Shown: piece after piece, positions 16,523 through 26,467 of the stretch
How the letters are laid out: every line of letters starts with the position of its first letter
Position numbering within the stretch: position 1 is the first letter of the stretch
NCBI RefSeq assembly: GCF_029892155.1
Contig: NZ_JARZAG010000019.1
Span: 62,001-126,000, forward strand
DNA from: Kitasatospora sp. GAS204B
GTDB taxonomy: Bacteria; Actinomycetota; Actinomycetes; Streptomycetales; Streptomycetaceae
Direction of reading: 5' to 3'
DNA length: 64,000 nucleotides
Made by a program: the position numbers and the translations under genes
Notes under the pieces: model-generated
The model's database searches: none
The model's input: the letters and a program-made list of their open reading frames with translations, nothing else
Told to the model about the DNA's origin: nothing

Positions 16523-18322
16523 GTGGCGGACTTCGACTATGACGTGATCGTGGTGGGCTCGGGCTTCGGCGGCTCGGTCAGCGCGCTGCGGCTGACCGAG
16601 AAGGGCTACCGGGTCGCCGTGCTGGAGGCCGGGCGGCGCTTCGCACGGGACGAACTGCCGGAGAACTCCTGGGACGTGAAGAACTACCTGTGGGCGCCGG
16701 CGCTCGGCCTCTACGGGATCCAGCGGATCCACCTGCTGGCCAACGTCCTGGTGCTCGGCGGGGCCGGCGTGGGCGGCGGCTCGCTCAACTACGCCAACAC
16801 CCTCTACGTGCCGCCGAAGGCCTTCTTCGAGGACCGGCAGTGGCAGCACATCACCGACTGGGAGGAGGAGTTGGCCCCCTTCTACGACCAGGCACAGCGG
16901 ATGCTCGGGGTGCGGACCAACCCCACCACCACCCCCTCCGACGTCCACCTGCAGGCGGCCGCCGAGCAGTTGGGCGTCGGCGACACCTTCCACCTGGCGC
17001 CGGTCGGGGTCTTCTTCGGCGACGGCCGGGACGCCGACGGATCCTCCAAGACGGTGCCCGGCGCGGAGGTCGAGGACCCGTACTTCGGCGGTGTCGGGCC
17101 GCGCCGCAAGGCCTGCGTGGAGTGCGGCGAGTGCATGACCGGCTGCCGGCACGGGGCCAAGAACACCCTCACCGAGAACTACCTGTACCTGGCCGAGGCC
17201 AACGGCGCCGAGATCCACCCGCTCACCACGGTGGCCCGGATCCGCCCGCTGGACCGGGCCGACGGCGAGCCGGCCGACGGGGAGCATGGCTTTGCCGTCG
17301 ACGTGCGGCGCACCAACGCCCGGGGCGCGTCGGCCGAGCGGTCCGGCGCCCGGACCCTGACGGCCGCCAGGGTGGTGGTGGCGGCCGGCACCTACGGCAC
17401 CCAGACGCTGCTGCACCGGATGCGCGACCAGGGCCGGCTGCCCGGCATCTCGGCCACCCTCGGCGAGCTGACCCGGACCAACTCCGAGGCGCTGGTCGGC
17501 GCGCAGACCACGCCCCGGCGCTACGGCGGTCCGGTGGACTTCACCAAGGGGGTGGCGATCACCTCCTCGATCCACCCCGACGAGAACACCCACATCGAGC
17601 CGGTGCGCTACGGCAAGGGTTCGAACGCGATGGGCTTCCTGTCGATCATGCAGGTGCCCGGCGGCGGGCGCGGCCCGCGCTGGCTGCGGGCCGGGGCCAC
17701 CGCGCTCAAGCACCCGACGGTGTTCGCCCGCTCGCTGAGCAACTACCGGTGGTCGGAGCGGACCATCATCGGTCTGGTGATGCAGTCGCTGGACAATTCG
17801 ATCACCGTCTCGCTGAAGCAGAAGGGCCTGGGGAAGGGGAAGTTGACCTCCCGGCAGGGCCACGGTGAGCCGAACCCGAGCTGGATCCCGGCCGCCGAGC
17901 GGGGCGCCCAGGCGCTCGCCGCCTCGATCAACGGCTTCGCCGGCAGCACGGTCGGCGAGGTCTTCGACATCCCGATGACGGCGCACTTCATCGGCGGCTG
18001 CCCGATCGCGGACAGCCCCGAGCGCGGCGTGGTCGACCCGTACCAGCGGCTCTACGGGTACCCGGGGATCAGCGTGGTGGACGGCTCGACCATCTCCGCC
18101 AACCTCGGTGTCAACCCGTCGCTGACGATCACCGCGCAGGCCGAGCGGGCGATGTCGATGTGGCCCAACAAGGGCGAGACCGACCCGCGGCCGGCCCAGG
18201 ACCAGGGCTACCGCCGGGTCCCGGCGGTAGCGCCGCTGCGCCCCGCGGTGCCGGGCGGGGCCTTCGGTGAGCTGCGGCTGCCGCTGCTGGCGGTGCCGAA
18301 GGTGCCCAGGAAGCAGGACTGA
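16523..18322 (+). CDS. GMC-family flavin oxidoreductase, ChoD-like
   Basis: A 599-residue FAD enzyme related to mycobacterial ChoD (Rv3409c, annotated cholesterol oxidase). The dinucleotide fold starts at once ('VIVVGSGFGGSVSALRL'), and the GMC signature 'VLGGAGVGGGSLNYAN' follows. A cysteine cluster 'CVECGECMTGC' (C-X2-C-X2-C-X3-C) looks like a [4Fe-4S] ferredoxin motif. The C-terminus has the FAD-contacting 'VVDGSTISANLGVNPSLTITA'. A GTG at 16505 overlaps the upstream stop. GTG 16523 was preferred because GAGGAG lies 6 nt before it. The true substrate is unknown, since ChoD-type proteins do not all oxidise cholesterol. It sits between guaB3 and guaA as in mycobacteria, with kinases inserted. 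Confidence 0.85.
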   Translation: MADFDYDVIVVGSGFGGSVSALRLTEKGYRVAVLEAGRRFARDELPENSWDVKNYLWAPALGLYGIQRIHLLANVLVLGGAGVGGGSLNYANTLYVPPKAFFEDRQWQHITDWEEELAPFYDQAQRMLGVRTNPTTTPSDVHLQAAAEQLGVGDTFHLAPVGVFFGDGRDADGSSKTVPGAEVEDPYFGGVGPRRKACVECGECMTGCRHGAKNTLTENYLYLAEANGAEIHPLTTVARIRPLDRADGEPADGEHGFAVDVRRTNARGASAERSGARTLTAARVVVAAGTYGTQTLLHRMRDQGRLPGISATLGELTRTNSEALVGAQTTPRRYGGPVDFTKGVAITSSIHPDENTHIEPVRYGKGSNAMGFLSIMQVPGGGRGPRWLRAGATALKHPTVFARSLSNYRWSERTIIGLVMQSLDNSITVSLKQKGLGKGKLTSRQGHGEPNPSWIPAAERGAQALAASINGFAGSTVGEVFDIPMTAHFIGGCPIADSPERGVVDPYQRLYGYPGISVVDGSTISANLGVNPSLTITAQAERAMSMWPNKGETDPRPAQDQGYRRVPAVAPLRPAVPGGAFGELRLPLLAVPKVPRKQD

Positions 18323-18368
18323 CCGGGACGGCGCGCTGCCGCCGGACAAGGGTTGCCGCCGGACAAGG

Positions 18369-18400
18369 CAAAGGGCCCCGCGGGGGAACGGGGCCCTTTG
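18369..18400 (+). terminator. Terminator after the ChoD-like gene
   Basis: A perfect 12-bp stem (18369-18380 with 18389-18400) with an 8-nt loop, 46 bp after the stop. Confidence 0.85.
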
Positions 18401-19189
18401 TCGCTCAGCACGCGGCGTCAGGGCAGCGCCGGTGCTGGGTCGACGGCGCCGGGGGATGAGCGCCGTCTATTCGGTTGGCTTCGAGTTCGCGCCGGGCGCG
18501 AGCCGGCGCGTGCGCTCCTTGGTGCGCGCCCCGGCCTGGGTCGGGCCGGGCGGCACACCGCTCTCACGGAGCGTGATGAGATACGCACTGTGACCGCCGA
18601 TGGGCAGGTGCAGCGCGACAGGTGACCCGCCGGCCCACGTCGGCCGCCGGAAACCCCCTCCCAGCATCGTGCTGGACGCGGGCCATGCTCTGCAACCGAT
18701 TCGGCCGACTTCGGCACATTCCATTTTCGCCGGTGGTCTCGCCGGCGGCGCTCCTGACGGCCTGTCAGCAGCCTGCCCGGACCCGTCCAGGGCATGGTGG
18801 CCTGGCACATATCGGTGACGCTCAGTAGTCGAAGCGTCGGCGACCGGGCGGCGCGACGGCGGTCCGGGCGTCCCCGAAACCCGCCGCCGCGCCTCCTGGC
18901 GCAGTCGTGAGCCGGCCGCTGTCCCCTGCTGCCGGTTCACCGCACCCGCGCGCGGTCCCACGGCGCCGCCACCGACCGATGCCTCCGGCGGTGCGGCGCC
19001 ACGCGAGCGGGCGGACTGTGAAGAACTCCACGCGTGGTCCTGCCGGCCGTACAGGCGCGGGCCCAGGCGCCGGTGCGGCGCACCTGGCGGGTGCGGCGCG
19101 GTCGTACGGTCGCCGGGAGAACGAGCGCGCGCCGGGGTCGGACACGGGCAATCGACAAAGGTCGGCAAAGGGGTGAACGGGGCGGCCGG
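18401..19189. other. Gene-poor stretch upstream of guaA
   Basis: Nearly 800 bp without a supportable gene. The open frames on both strands are Arg/Pro/Gly-rich and look like shadows. One plus-strand frame at 18458-18593 (45 codons, beginning MSAVYSVGFEF) has GC-rich third positions and is the least bad candidate, but its ribosome site is weak and it matches nothing recognised. The section 18700-18760 is poorer in GC than its flanks and could hold a promoter. Nothing RNA-like could be folded by eye with confidence. Confidence 0.5.
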
Positions 19190-19195
19190 TAGACT
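19190..19195 (+). promoter_or_regulatory. Putative -10 box of guaA
   Basis: TAGACT, a common Streptomyces -10 form, lies 39 bp before the guaA start. No -35 near TTGACA is visible at 16-18 nt upstream. Confidence 0.45.
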
Positions 19196-19234
19196 CGGGG
19201 GTGACACCCCCACATCGCTGCCGGAAGGCCGTCT

Positions 19235-20831
<1,597 letters not shown>

Positions 20832-20850
20832 TCTTTCCGGCTCTCCCGTT

Positions 20851-20900
20851 GAACGGCCGCACCGCCATCCGCGTATCCGTGGTTGGCGGTGCGGCCGTTC
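20851..20900 (+). terminator. guaA terminator
   Basis: A perfect 17-bp stem (20851-20867 with 20884-20900) enclosing a 16-nt loop, 20 bp after the guaA stop. Confidence 0.8.
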
Positions 20901-21017
20901 GCGTCAGATCCGGCCAGGTCGCGGGTGCGGTCGGATCTGACGCCCGGCGGTCGGGATACCGTCAAAAACGGGCAGAATGCCGATCGAAAACGTCTGGAAG
21001 TGATGGAGGGTGACGCG

Positions 21018-22109
21018 ATGATGGAGGGCACCAGAGACTCGGTCGAGCCCGCCGGCTCCGGCGCGCAGCCGGTGGCCACCGGGCCGGTGCCCCCGGGCGG
21101 GGTGGGCCGAGCCGCTCGCGCCGCCCAGCGCCGAGCCCTCGCCGGCCGCTACGCGCTGCTGCCGCTGCGCCTCTTCCTCGGCGTCACCTACAGCTACGCG
21201 GGCCTCGACAAGCTGGCCGACAGCCACTACCTGGCCGGCGCCGGTGACCCGCAGTCCTTCTACGCGCAGACCCTGGCCGCCAAGCCGCACAGTCCGGTCG
21301 GCTGGGCGCTGGCCCCGGCGCTGCACGAGCCCACCTTCTTCGGCCTGCTGATCGCCTTCGGCGAACTGGCGGTCGGGCTCGGCACCCTGTTCGGCCTCTG
21401 GGGCCGCCTGGCCGCGCTCGGCGGTGCGCTGCTGAGCCTGACCCTCTTCCTCACCGTCAGTTTCAACATCACGCCCTACTACCTGGGCAACGACCTGCCC
21501 TACCTGATGGCCTGGACCGCCGTGCTGCTGACCGGGACGCCGTACCTGTCGGTCGACGGGTACCTGACGGGCCGGGCCGAGCGCGACCGCCGGCGCGGTC
21601 TGGACGAGGACGCGGTGCGCCGCCGGATCGTGCTGGACGGCTCGATCGCGGCGGTCGCGCTCGGCGGTGCGGGGCTGCTGGTCGGCTCGCTGACCGCGAC
21701 CTTCGTGCGCCGCAAGCCGAAGGCCACCACCGCTGCCACTGCCAGCACTGCCGGCACTGCCGCGCCCAGCACGCCCAAGCCGGTGGCCGGCGGCGGGTCG
21801 GCGCCCTCGGTCGCCGTCGCGGACGTCCCCGTCGGCGGCTCGGCCACCGTCACCGACCCCGGCAGCGGCGACGCGGTCTACATCGTGCAGCCCAAGGCGG
21901 GCCAGTACTGCGGCTTCTCCTCGATCTGCACGCACGCCGGCTGCGGCGTCAATCCGCCGAAGAACGGGAAGCTCAGCTGCCCCTGCCACGGCTCGGTGTT
22001 CGACGCCGCGACCGGCGCGGTGCTGAACGGGCCCGCGACCAAGCCGCTGCCGAAGTACACCGTCACCAAGGACGGCGACCGGCTGGGCCTGGGGCCGCTG
22101 CAGTCCTGA
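21018..22109 (+). CDS. DoxX-type membrane protein fused to a Rieske [2Fe-2S] domain
   Basis: A two-part protein of 363 residues. Residues about 45-190 form a four-span DoxX/DoxD-like membrane domain ('LPLRLFLGVTYSYAGLDKLAD' begins it). Another hydrophobic segment follows near 215-235, then an Ala/Thr/Pro linker, and a C-terminal Rieske domain (about 270-363). The cluster ligands are clear: Cys-X-His in 'ICTHAGCGV' and Cys-X2-His in 'CPCHGSVFD'. The linker after the last span suggests that the Rieske part faces outward, giving a membrane electron carrier. The donor and acceptor are unknown. Tandem in-frame ATGs stand at 21018 and 21021. ATG 21018 is preferred for the GGAGGG at about 8 nt. Confidence 0.85.
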   Translation: MMEGTRDSVEPAGSGAQPVATGPVPPGGVGRAARAAQRRALAGRYALLPLRLFLGVTYSYAGLDKLADSHYLAGAGDPQSFYAQTLAAKPHSPVGWALAPALHEPTFFGLLIAFGELAVGLGTLFGLWGRLAALGGALLSLTLFLTVSFNITPYYLGNDLPYLMAWTAVLLTGTPYLSVDGYLTGRAERDRRRGLDEDAVRRRIVLDGSIAAVALGGAGLLVGSLTATFVRRKPKATTAATASTAGTAAPSTPKPVAGGGSAPSVAVADVPVGGSATVTDPGSGDAVYIVQPKAGQYCGFSSICTHAGCGVNPPKNGKLSCPCHGSVFDAATGAVLNGPATKPLPKYTVTKDGDRLGLGPLQS

Positions 22110-22145
22110 CGGATCGTCAGCTGCCGGGCGCCTGAGCGGCGCCGC

Positions 22146-22352
22146 TCACGCGTCCGGCCCTCGGCCGCGTCGGGACATCGCCGCCACCGCGCCGGCCAGG
22201 CCGGCCGCGCCGAGCACGATGAAGGTGATCGGCATGACGATCCGTCCGCTCACCGAGAAGCCGTTCAGCGAGGCCACCAGGTAGAGCACGGCGATCACCG
22301 TGAAGAGGCCGCCGGCCATGAACGAGAAGAGGTCGAACCGATGCCGCTTCAT
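22146..22352 (-). CDS. Small two- to three-span membrane protein, partner of the PspC gene
   Basis: A 68-residue protein that is nearly all membrane: spans at about 8-28 and 37-59 with a basic tail (MSRRGRGPDA). Its ATG (22352-22350) overlaps the TGA of the upstream PspC gene in an ATGA arrangement, so it is translationally coupled. No known family could be named. Coupling suggests that it works with the PspC/LiaF-like protein in the envelope. Confidence 0.8.
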   Translation of the reverse strand: MKRHRFDLFSFMAGGLFTVIAVLYLVASLNGFSVSGRIVMPITFIVLGAAGLAGAVAAMSRRGRGPDA

Positions 22353-23923
22353 CCCTGCACCACCTGAATGTCGCCGAGTCCGACCTGCACGGTCACGTTG
22401 ATGGTTCCCTTGCTCGCGCCGCCCCCCACCGGGCCGAGGTGCACCGTGGTGTGCGCGCCCACGTTGCCGTTCAGCCTCCGGTCGGGGAGTTGGATGTTGC
22501 CGACCGCGGTCCGCGCGGTCAGGTTCACGTCCACGCCGGTGGGCAGGGTCAGGGTCGCGTTGCCGGCGCCGAGCCGCGCCGTGGTGGCCACCGTACCGCC
22601 GGCCGGGTCGACCGAGGACAGGTCGAGCCGGACGTCGCCGGCCCCGAGCCGGTAGCTGTGGTGCAGCTCGGCCGCGGTGGCCGGGGCCCACGTGCGGTTG
22701 CCGATCCCGGTGCCCACGGTGCCGACGCTGCTGCCCACGGCCGCCAGCAGCAGGGTGAGCAGCAGGGCCGGGATGGTCAGTACCCGGGCCCGGCCGTACC
22801 TGGCGCCCACCAGGATGGTCAGCCCGAGCCCGAGCAGTCCGGTGGCCAGCGTGGTGGAGAGCAGCACGGTGGTCGCCAGGTGGCCGTTGAGCGCCCAGAC
22901 CAGCCAGGCCACGCCCACCGAGAGCAGCAGGCCGAACGGGGCGAGCGCCGAGCGCGGGCGGCGCTCCCGGCGGGCCGGCCGCAGCGGTGGTGGCGGCGCG
23001 GTGGCGGCGGTCTTGCGCAGCGGGTCGCCGGCGGGCAGGTCGGTGCGCTGCCACCAGGGCTGGGCCGGCGCGCCGGGGTGCGGGCCCGAGCCGTACGGGT
23101 TGCGCTCGGGGTGCCGCGGGTCCCACAGATAACCGCTGCGGTTCGGCGGCGCGGCGTCCGAGGGGGCGTCCGCTGACAGGGCGTCGGATGCCGTGGTGCC
23201 GCGCTCCTTGGTCAGGTCGACCCGCTCGCGCAGCTCCTCGGCGCGGTTCGCCCACTCCTCGCGCCACTGCTCCTTCTGCTCGGCCCACTCCTCGTGCAGC
23301 TCGGCCTTGCGATTGGCCCACTCCTCGTGGAAGTCGCGCCGCCAGGTCTTCCAGTCGCTCAGCGGCGAGGCGGTGCCGCCGTCGGTGCGGCCGCCGAGAC
23401 CGAAGCGGCTGCCCGTCCCGGTCGGCCGGTCGTACGGGCCACCGGGGCGCGGCGGCCGCCCGAACCCGTGGGCCCGACGGCGTCGCTCGGGGTCGTAGCG
23501 CACCGCGAAGAAGATCATCGCGCCGAGCAGCAGCAGCGGGAAGACCGAATCGCCGCTGCCCATCCAGGAGAAGAACACCCCGGTGCCGATCACGGTGAGC
23601 AGCACCGCGCCGATCGACTGGCCGTCCACCCGGCCGGTGAGCACCCGCTGCAGCTCGGTGCGCCCGTGCTTGCCGTCCGGGTGCTCCATCGGCACGATCA
23701 GCCAGGCCAGCCCGTACAGGAACAGCCCGAGGCCGCCGGTCAGGCAGAGCACCGCGGTCACCACCCGGAAGACCACCGGGTCGATGTCCAGGTGCCGGCC
23801 GAGTCCGCCGCAGACTCCGGCCACCACCCGGCGGTTCTCGTCCCGGGTGAGCGGCGGCCGACCGCCCTCGGGCTGCTCCTCGGCGGTCGGCTCGTCCTCG
23901 GCCGCGCTCTGCTCCTGCGTCAT
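22349..23923 (-). CDS. PspC-domain protein with LiaF-like outer domain
   Basis: This envelope-stress protein has 524 residues. An N-terminal PspC domain (about 27-90) has 'VVAGVCGGLGRHLDIDPVVFRV' followed by two membrane spans. A charged helical stretch (about 188-230) is built from repeated 'EEWA'-type units rich in Trp, Glu and Arg, likely a coiled coil. More spans occur around 325-400. The C-terminal ~110 residues are a repetitive Gly/Thr/Val strand pattern ('LGAGDVRLDLSSV', 'LGAGNATLTLPTG', 'TAVGNIQLPD') of the kind seen in LiaF-like and DUF4097-type domains. Such proteins often tune adjacent two-component systems, and a PspC-type kinase is encoded 1.1 kb away. Confidence 0.87.
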   Translation of the reverse strand: MTQEQSAAEDEPTAEEQPEGGRPPLTRDENRRVVAGVCGGLGRHLDIDPVVFRVVTAVLCLTGGLGLFLYGLAWLIVPMEHPDGKHGRTELQRVLTGRVDGQSIGAVLLTVIGTGVFFSWMGSGDSVFPLLLLGAMIFFAVRYDPERRRRAHGFGRPPRPGGPYDRPTGTGSRFGLGGRTDGGTASPLSDWKTWRRDFHEEWANRKAELHEEWAEQKEQWREEWANRAEELRERVDLTKERGTTASDALSADAPSDAAPPNRSGYLWDPRHPERNPYGSGPHPGAPAQPWWQRTDLPAGDPLRKTAATAPPPPLRPARRERRPRSALAPFGLLLSVGVAWLVWALNGHLATTVLLSTTLATGLLGLGLTILVGARYGRARVLTIPALLLTLLLAAVGSSVGTVGTGIGNRTWAPATAAELHHSYRLGAGDVRLDLSSVDPAGGTVATTARLGAGNATLTLPTGVDVNLTARTAVGNIQLPDRRLNGNVGAHTTVHLGPVGGGASKGTINVTVQVGLGDIQVVQG

Positions 23924-24042
23924 GGCTCCATCCTGCGGGCTGGCGGCGCCCGGTGGGAGCAGGATGGGCCCTGGACGGACCCTGATCTCTCCCTGAGACC
24001 GAGGTCAGGGAGGACGGTGGCGCCGCCGCGGCCCGGGCGGCT

Positions 24043-24798
24043 TCAGTGGGCCTTGGCGGTGGCCTTGGGGGAGTCGGTGGAGAGCCAGCCGGCCTTGACG
24101 TCGTTGTCCAGCGCGCCGAAGAAGCTGTTGGCCATCCTGGCGTAGCCGAGGTCGTCGGGGTGCAGCCGGTCGTAGAACTCGGCCGCGGTGAGGGCCGGCG
24201 GGTCGACGTAGTTCAGGTGCCGGCCGAGCTGCAGCTCGCCCGGCACCAGGTCCTGCGCCTGCTGGTTGAACTGCTTGACCAGGTCCTGCAGGCCGCCGGT
24301 GGTCGGGATCAGCCCCATCACCGCGACGGTGGCCCCGGGGCGGTCGTCGAAGATCTGGTCGATCAGTGCCGCGAGCCGGTCGGCCGCGTGCGGCTTGTCG
24401 TCGCCGCGGTCCAGGTCGTTGATGCCGATGTGCAGCAGGATCACGTCCGGTTCGGAGTCGGCCAGCCAGTCGTCCGCATTGGCCCGGAGGTCGTCGATCA
24501 TCCAGCCGCTGTGGCCCTCGTGCCACGGCTGCTCGAAGTTGCCGTCGCGCTGCGAGCCGACGAAACTCGCGGTGAAGTCGGACTGCTGGGTGATCAGGTT
24601 CCACAGCGGCAGCCGGTAACCGTTGCTGTCGGTGCTGCCCACGCCCACGGTGATCGAGTCACCGAGCGGCATCACCCGCAGTGCCGGCGGGTCGGTCCGG
24701 GCCGCCACCGGTGCCGCGCCGGCCGGCGAGGCGCCGGCGACCAGCGTGGCACCCGCGCAGAGTGCCGCGGCCAGCAGCGTGGAGATGATCCGTTTCAT
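24043..24798 (-). CDS. Secreted SGNH/GDSL hydrolase
   Basis: This 251-residue lipase/esterase-type enzyme has a clear Sec signal peptide (residues 1-28, 'MKRIISTLLAAALCAG' to 'ASPAGAAP'). The four SGNH blocks are visible: nucleophile Ser in 'PLGDSITVG' near residue 48, Gly in 'GHSGWM', Asn in 'GINDLD', and the Asp-X-X-His pair in 'DRLHPDDLGY' near 214. ATG 24798 has an ideal GGGAGG ribosome site. The exported enzyme could act on host-external esters or acetylated glycans; the substrate is not predictable. It lies between the two PspC genes and diverges from the kinase operon. Confidence 0.9.
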   Translation of the reverse strand: MKRIISTLLAAALCAGATLVAGASPAGAAPVAARTDPPALRVMPLGDSITVGVGSTDSNGYRLPLWNLITQQSDFTASFVGSQRDGNFEQPWHEGHSGWMIDDLRANADDWLADSEPDVILLHIGINDLDRGDDKPHAADRLAALIDQIFDDRPGATVAVMGLIPTTGGLQDLVKQFNQQAQDLVPGELQLGRHLNYVDPPALTAAEFYDRLHPDDLGYARMANSFFGALDNDVKAGWLSTDSPKATAKAH

Positions 24799-24910
24799 GA
24801 GCTACCTCCCGATTGGTGACGTTCTGTCAGTCACGGTGAGATAGGAAGTTCATAAGATCAACCAGCGCGGCCTCGACACGCCACGCTCTCCATCCGGACG
24901 GCAGCCGACG

Positions 24911-24946
24911 CTCTGCGCACACCTCTGCGCACACCTGTCCGCACAC
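24911..24946. repeat. Three 12-bp direct repeats before the PspC-kinase operon
   Basis: CTCTGCGCACAC (24911-24922), the same again (24923-24934), then CTGTCCGCACAC (24935-24946). They sit immediately before a possible -10 (TAGGGG, 24948-24953) and about 40 bp before the kinase start. Phased direct repeats over a -35 region are typical activator sites, so the neighbouring response regulator is a natural candidate ligand. Confidence 0.6.
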
Positions 24947-24985
24947 CTAGGGGACGGACCCTGATGCGCCGAGGCTCGCCCGCGT

Positions 24986-26467
24986 GTGACCATCGGTGGC
25001 GTGGCAGCCCCCGGTACCGAACCCGATCCGAGCACGACCGCCCCCGCCGGCCCACCGTCCGGGGGTGCCGAGCCGACCCCGGGCCCGGCCGGACCGTCGT
25101 ACCGCAAGCTCTACCGCAGCCCGCACTCGCGGATGCTGGGTGGCGTCGCGCACGGGCTCGCGGTGCACCTGGGACTGCCGGTCACCTGGGTGCGGGCCGC
25201 CTTCGTGCTGCTCTTCTTCGCCAACGGCATCGGGGTGCTGCTCTACGCGGCGTTCTGGTTCGTGGTGCCGATCGGCATCGGCGAGCCGGCCCCGCAGGGC
25301 CTGGGTCCGCGCTACGTCTGGACGAACGGGGAGTTCGTCCCGGCCGATGCCGCCGGCGCGGCTCCCGAGCCGCTGCTCAAGGGGGAGCGCGGGCGGCTGG
25401 CGCGGCTGCGCGACCTGCTCCAGGGCACCTTCCAGGGCGAGCCGCTGGTCGCCGGGCAGGCGCCGGCCGCCGGGCCCGGTGGTGCGGCCAGCCGGCAGAA
25501 CCTCGGACAGCTGGCCGCGCTGCTGATGCTGGTGATCGGCGTGATGGCGCTGCTCAACGTGCTCGGCATCCAGTCCGCCCAGCCGTACGCCTGGCCGCTG
25601 CTGGCGATCGGGGTCGGCGTCGCGCTGGTCTGGCGGCAGGCCGACGACTCCCGCTGGCAGCGCTGGTTCGGGCTGGAGGGCGGCGGCAAGCGGCGGATCG
25701 CCTTCGCCCGGGTCGGCGCCGGCGTGCTGCTGGTCACCGTCGGCATCATCACCTTCCTGATCCTGCAGGGCACCGGCTCCACCCTCGCCTCGGTGATCGA
25801 GGCCTCGCTCGCGGTGCTGGCCGGGGTGCTGGTGCTGACCGGTCCCTACGCGCTGCGGATGTGGCAGGACCTGGGCGCCGAGCGGACCGCCCGGATCCGG
25901 GCCCAGGAGCGGGCCGAGATCGCCGCGCACATCCACGACTCGGTGCTGCACACGCTCACCCTGATCCAGCGCAGGTCCGAGGACCCCAAGGAGGTGCAGC
26001 GGCTGGCCCGGGCCCAGGAGCGCGAACTGCGACTCTGGCTCTACCGCCCCGAGGCCGCCGCCGAGGCCGCGCCCGACACCCTCGCCGAGCGGCTGCGCGC
26101 GGTGGTCGCCGAGGTCGAGGACCGGCACGGCGTCCCCGTCGAACTGGTCTGCGTCGGCGACTGCCCGATGGACGAGCGGCTCACGGCCCAGATGCAGGCC
26201 GCGCGTGAAGCGATGGTCAATGCCGCCAAGTACGGTGGCGGAGGACCGGTGCAGGTCTACGCCGAGGTGGAGGGGAGGACGGTGTCGGTGTTCGTGCGCG
26301 ACCACGGCCCCGGCTTCGACCCCGACACCGTGCCGGAGGACCGGATGGGCGTCCGTGAGTCGATCATCGGCCGGATGAAGCGCAACGGCGGCACCGCACG
26401 GGTGCGCCCCGCGCCGGACGGCGGCACCGAGGTCGAGCTGGAGATGGAGAGAGCCGCAGATGACTGA
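24986..26467 (+). CDS. PspC-type sensor histidine kinase
   Basis: A 493-residue membrane sensor of the NarL-partner class. A Pro/Gly-rich head (1-38) is followed by a PspC domain ('MLGGVAHGLAVHLGLPVTWVRA', about 49-100) with two spans. Four more hydrophobic segments lie between 170 and 290. The phosphoacceptor is His317 in 'IHDSVLHTLTLI' (HisKA_3 type), and the ATPase domain has the N-box 'AREAMVNAAKYGGG' and 'GPGFDPDT'. The start is GTG 24986; a GTG at 25001 is also possible, and neither has a strong ribosome site. It overlaps the downstream regulator by 8 bp. It probably senses membrane or cell-wall stress through the PspC part. Confidence 0.9.
   Translation: MTIGGVAAPGTEPDPSTTAPAGPPSGGAEPTPGPAGPSYRKLYRSPHSRMLGGVAHGLAVHLGLPVTWVRAAFVLLFFANGIGVLLYAAFWFVVPIGIGEPAPQGLGPRYVWTNGEFVPADAAGAAPEPLLKGERGRLARLRDLLQGTFQGEPLVAGQAPAAGPGGAASRQNLGQLAALLMLVIGVMALLNVLGIQSAQPYAWPLLAIGVGVALVWRQADDSRWQRWFGLEGGGKRRIAFARVGAGVLLVTVGIITFLILQGTGSTLASVIEASLAVLAGVLVLTGPYALRMWQDLGAERTARIRAQERAEIAAHIHDSVLHTLTLIQRRSEDPKEVQRLARAQERELRLWLYRPEAAAEAAPDTLAERLRAVVAEVEDRHGVPVELVCVGDCPMDERLTAQMQAAREAMVNAAKYGGGGPVQVYAEVEGRTVSVFVRDHGPGFDPDTVPEDRMGVRESIIGRMKRNGGTARVRPAPDGGTEVELEMERAADD

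Noticed and set aside
18458..18593. Possible 45-codon gene (MSAVYSVGFEF...)
   Set aside because: Third positions are fairly GC-rich, but the ribosome site is poor and no family is recognised. It is mentioned in the gap description only.
22110..22145. Possible hairpin between the DoxX-Rieske gene and the convergent membrane gene
   Set aside because: The best stem is about 6 bp and ambiguous in this GC context.
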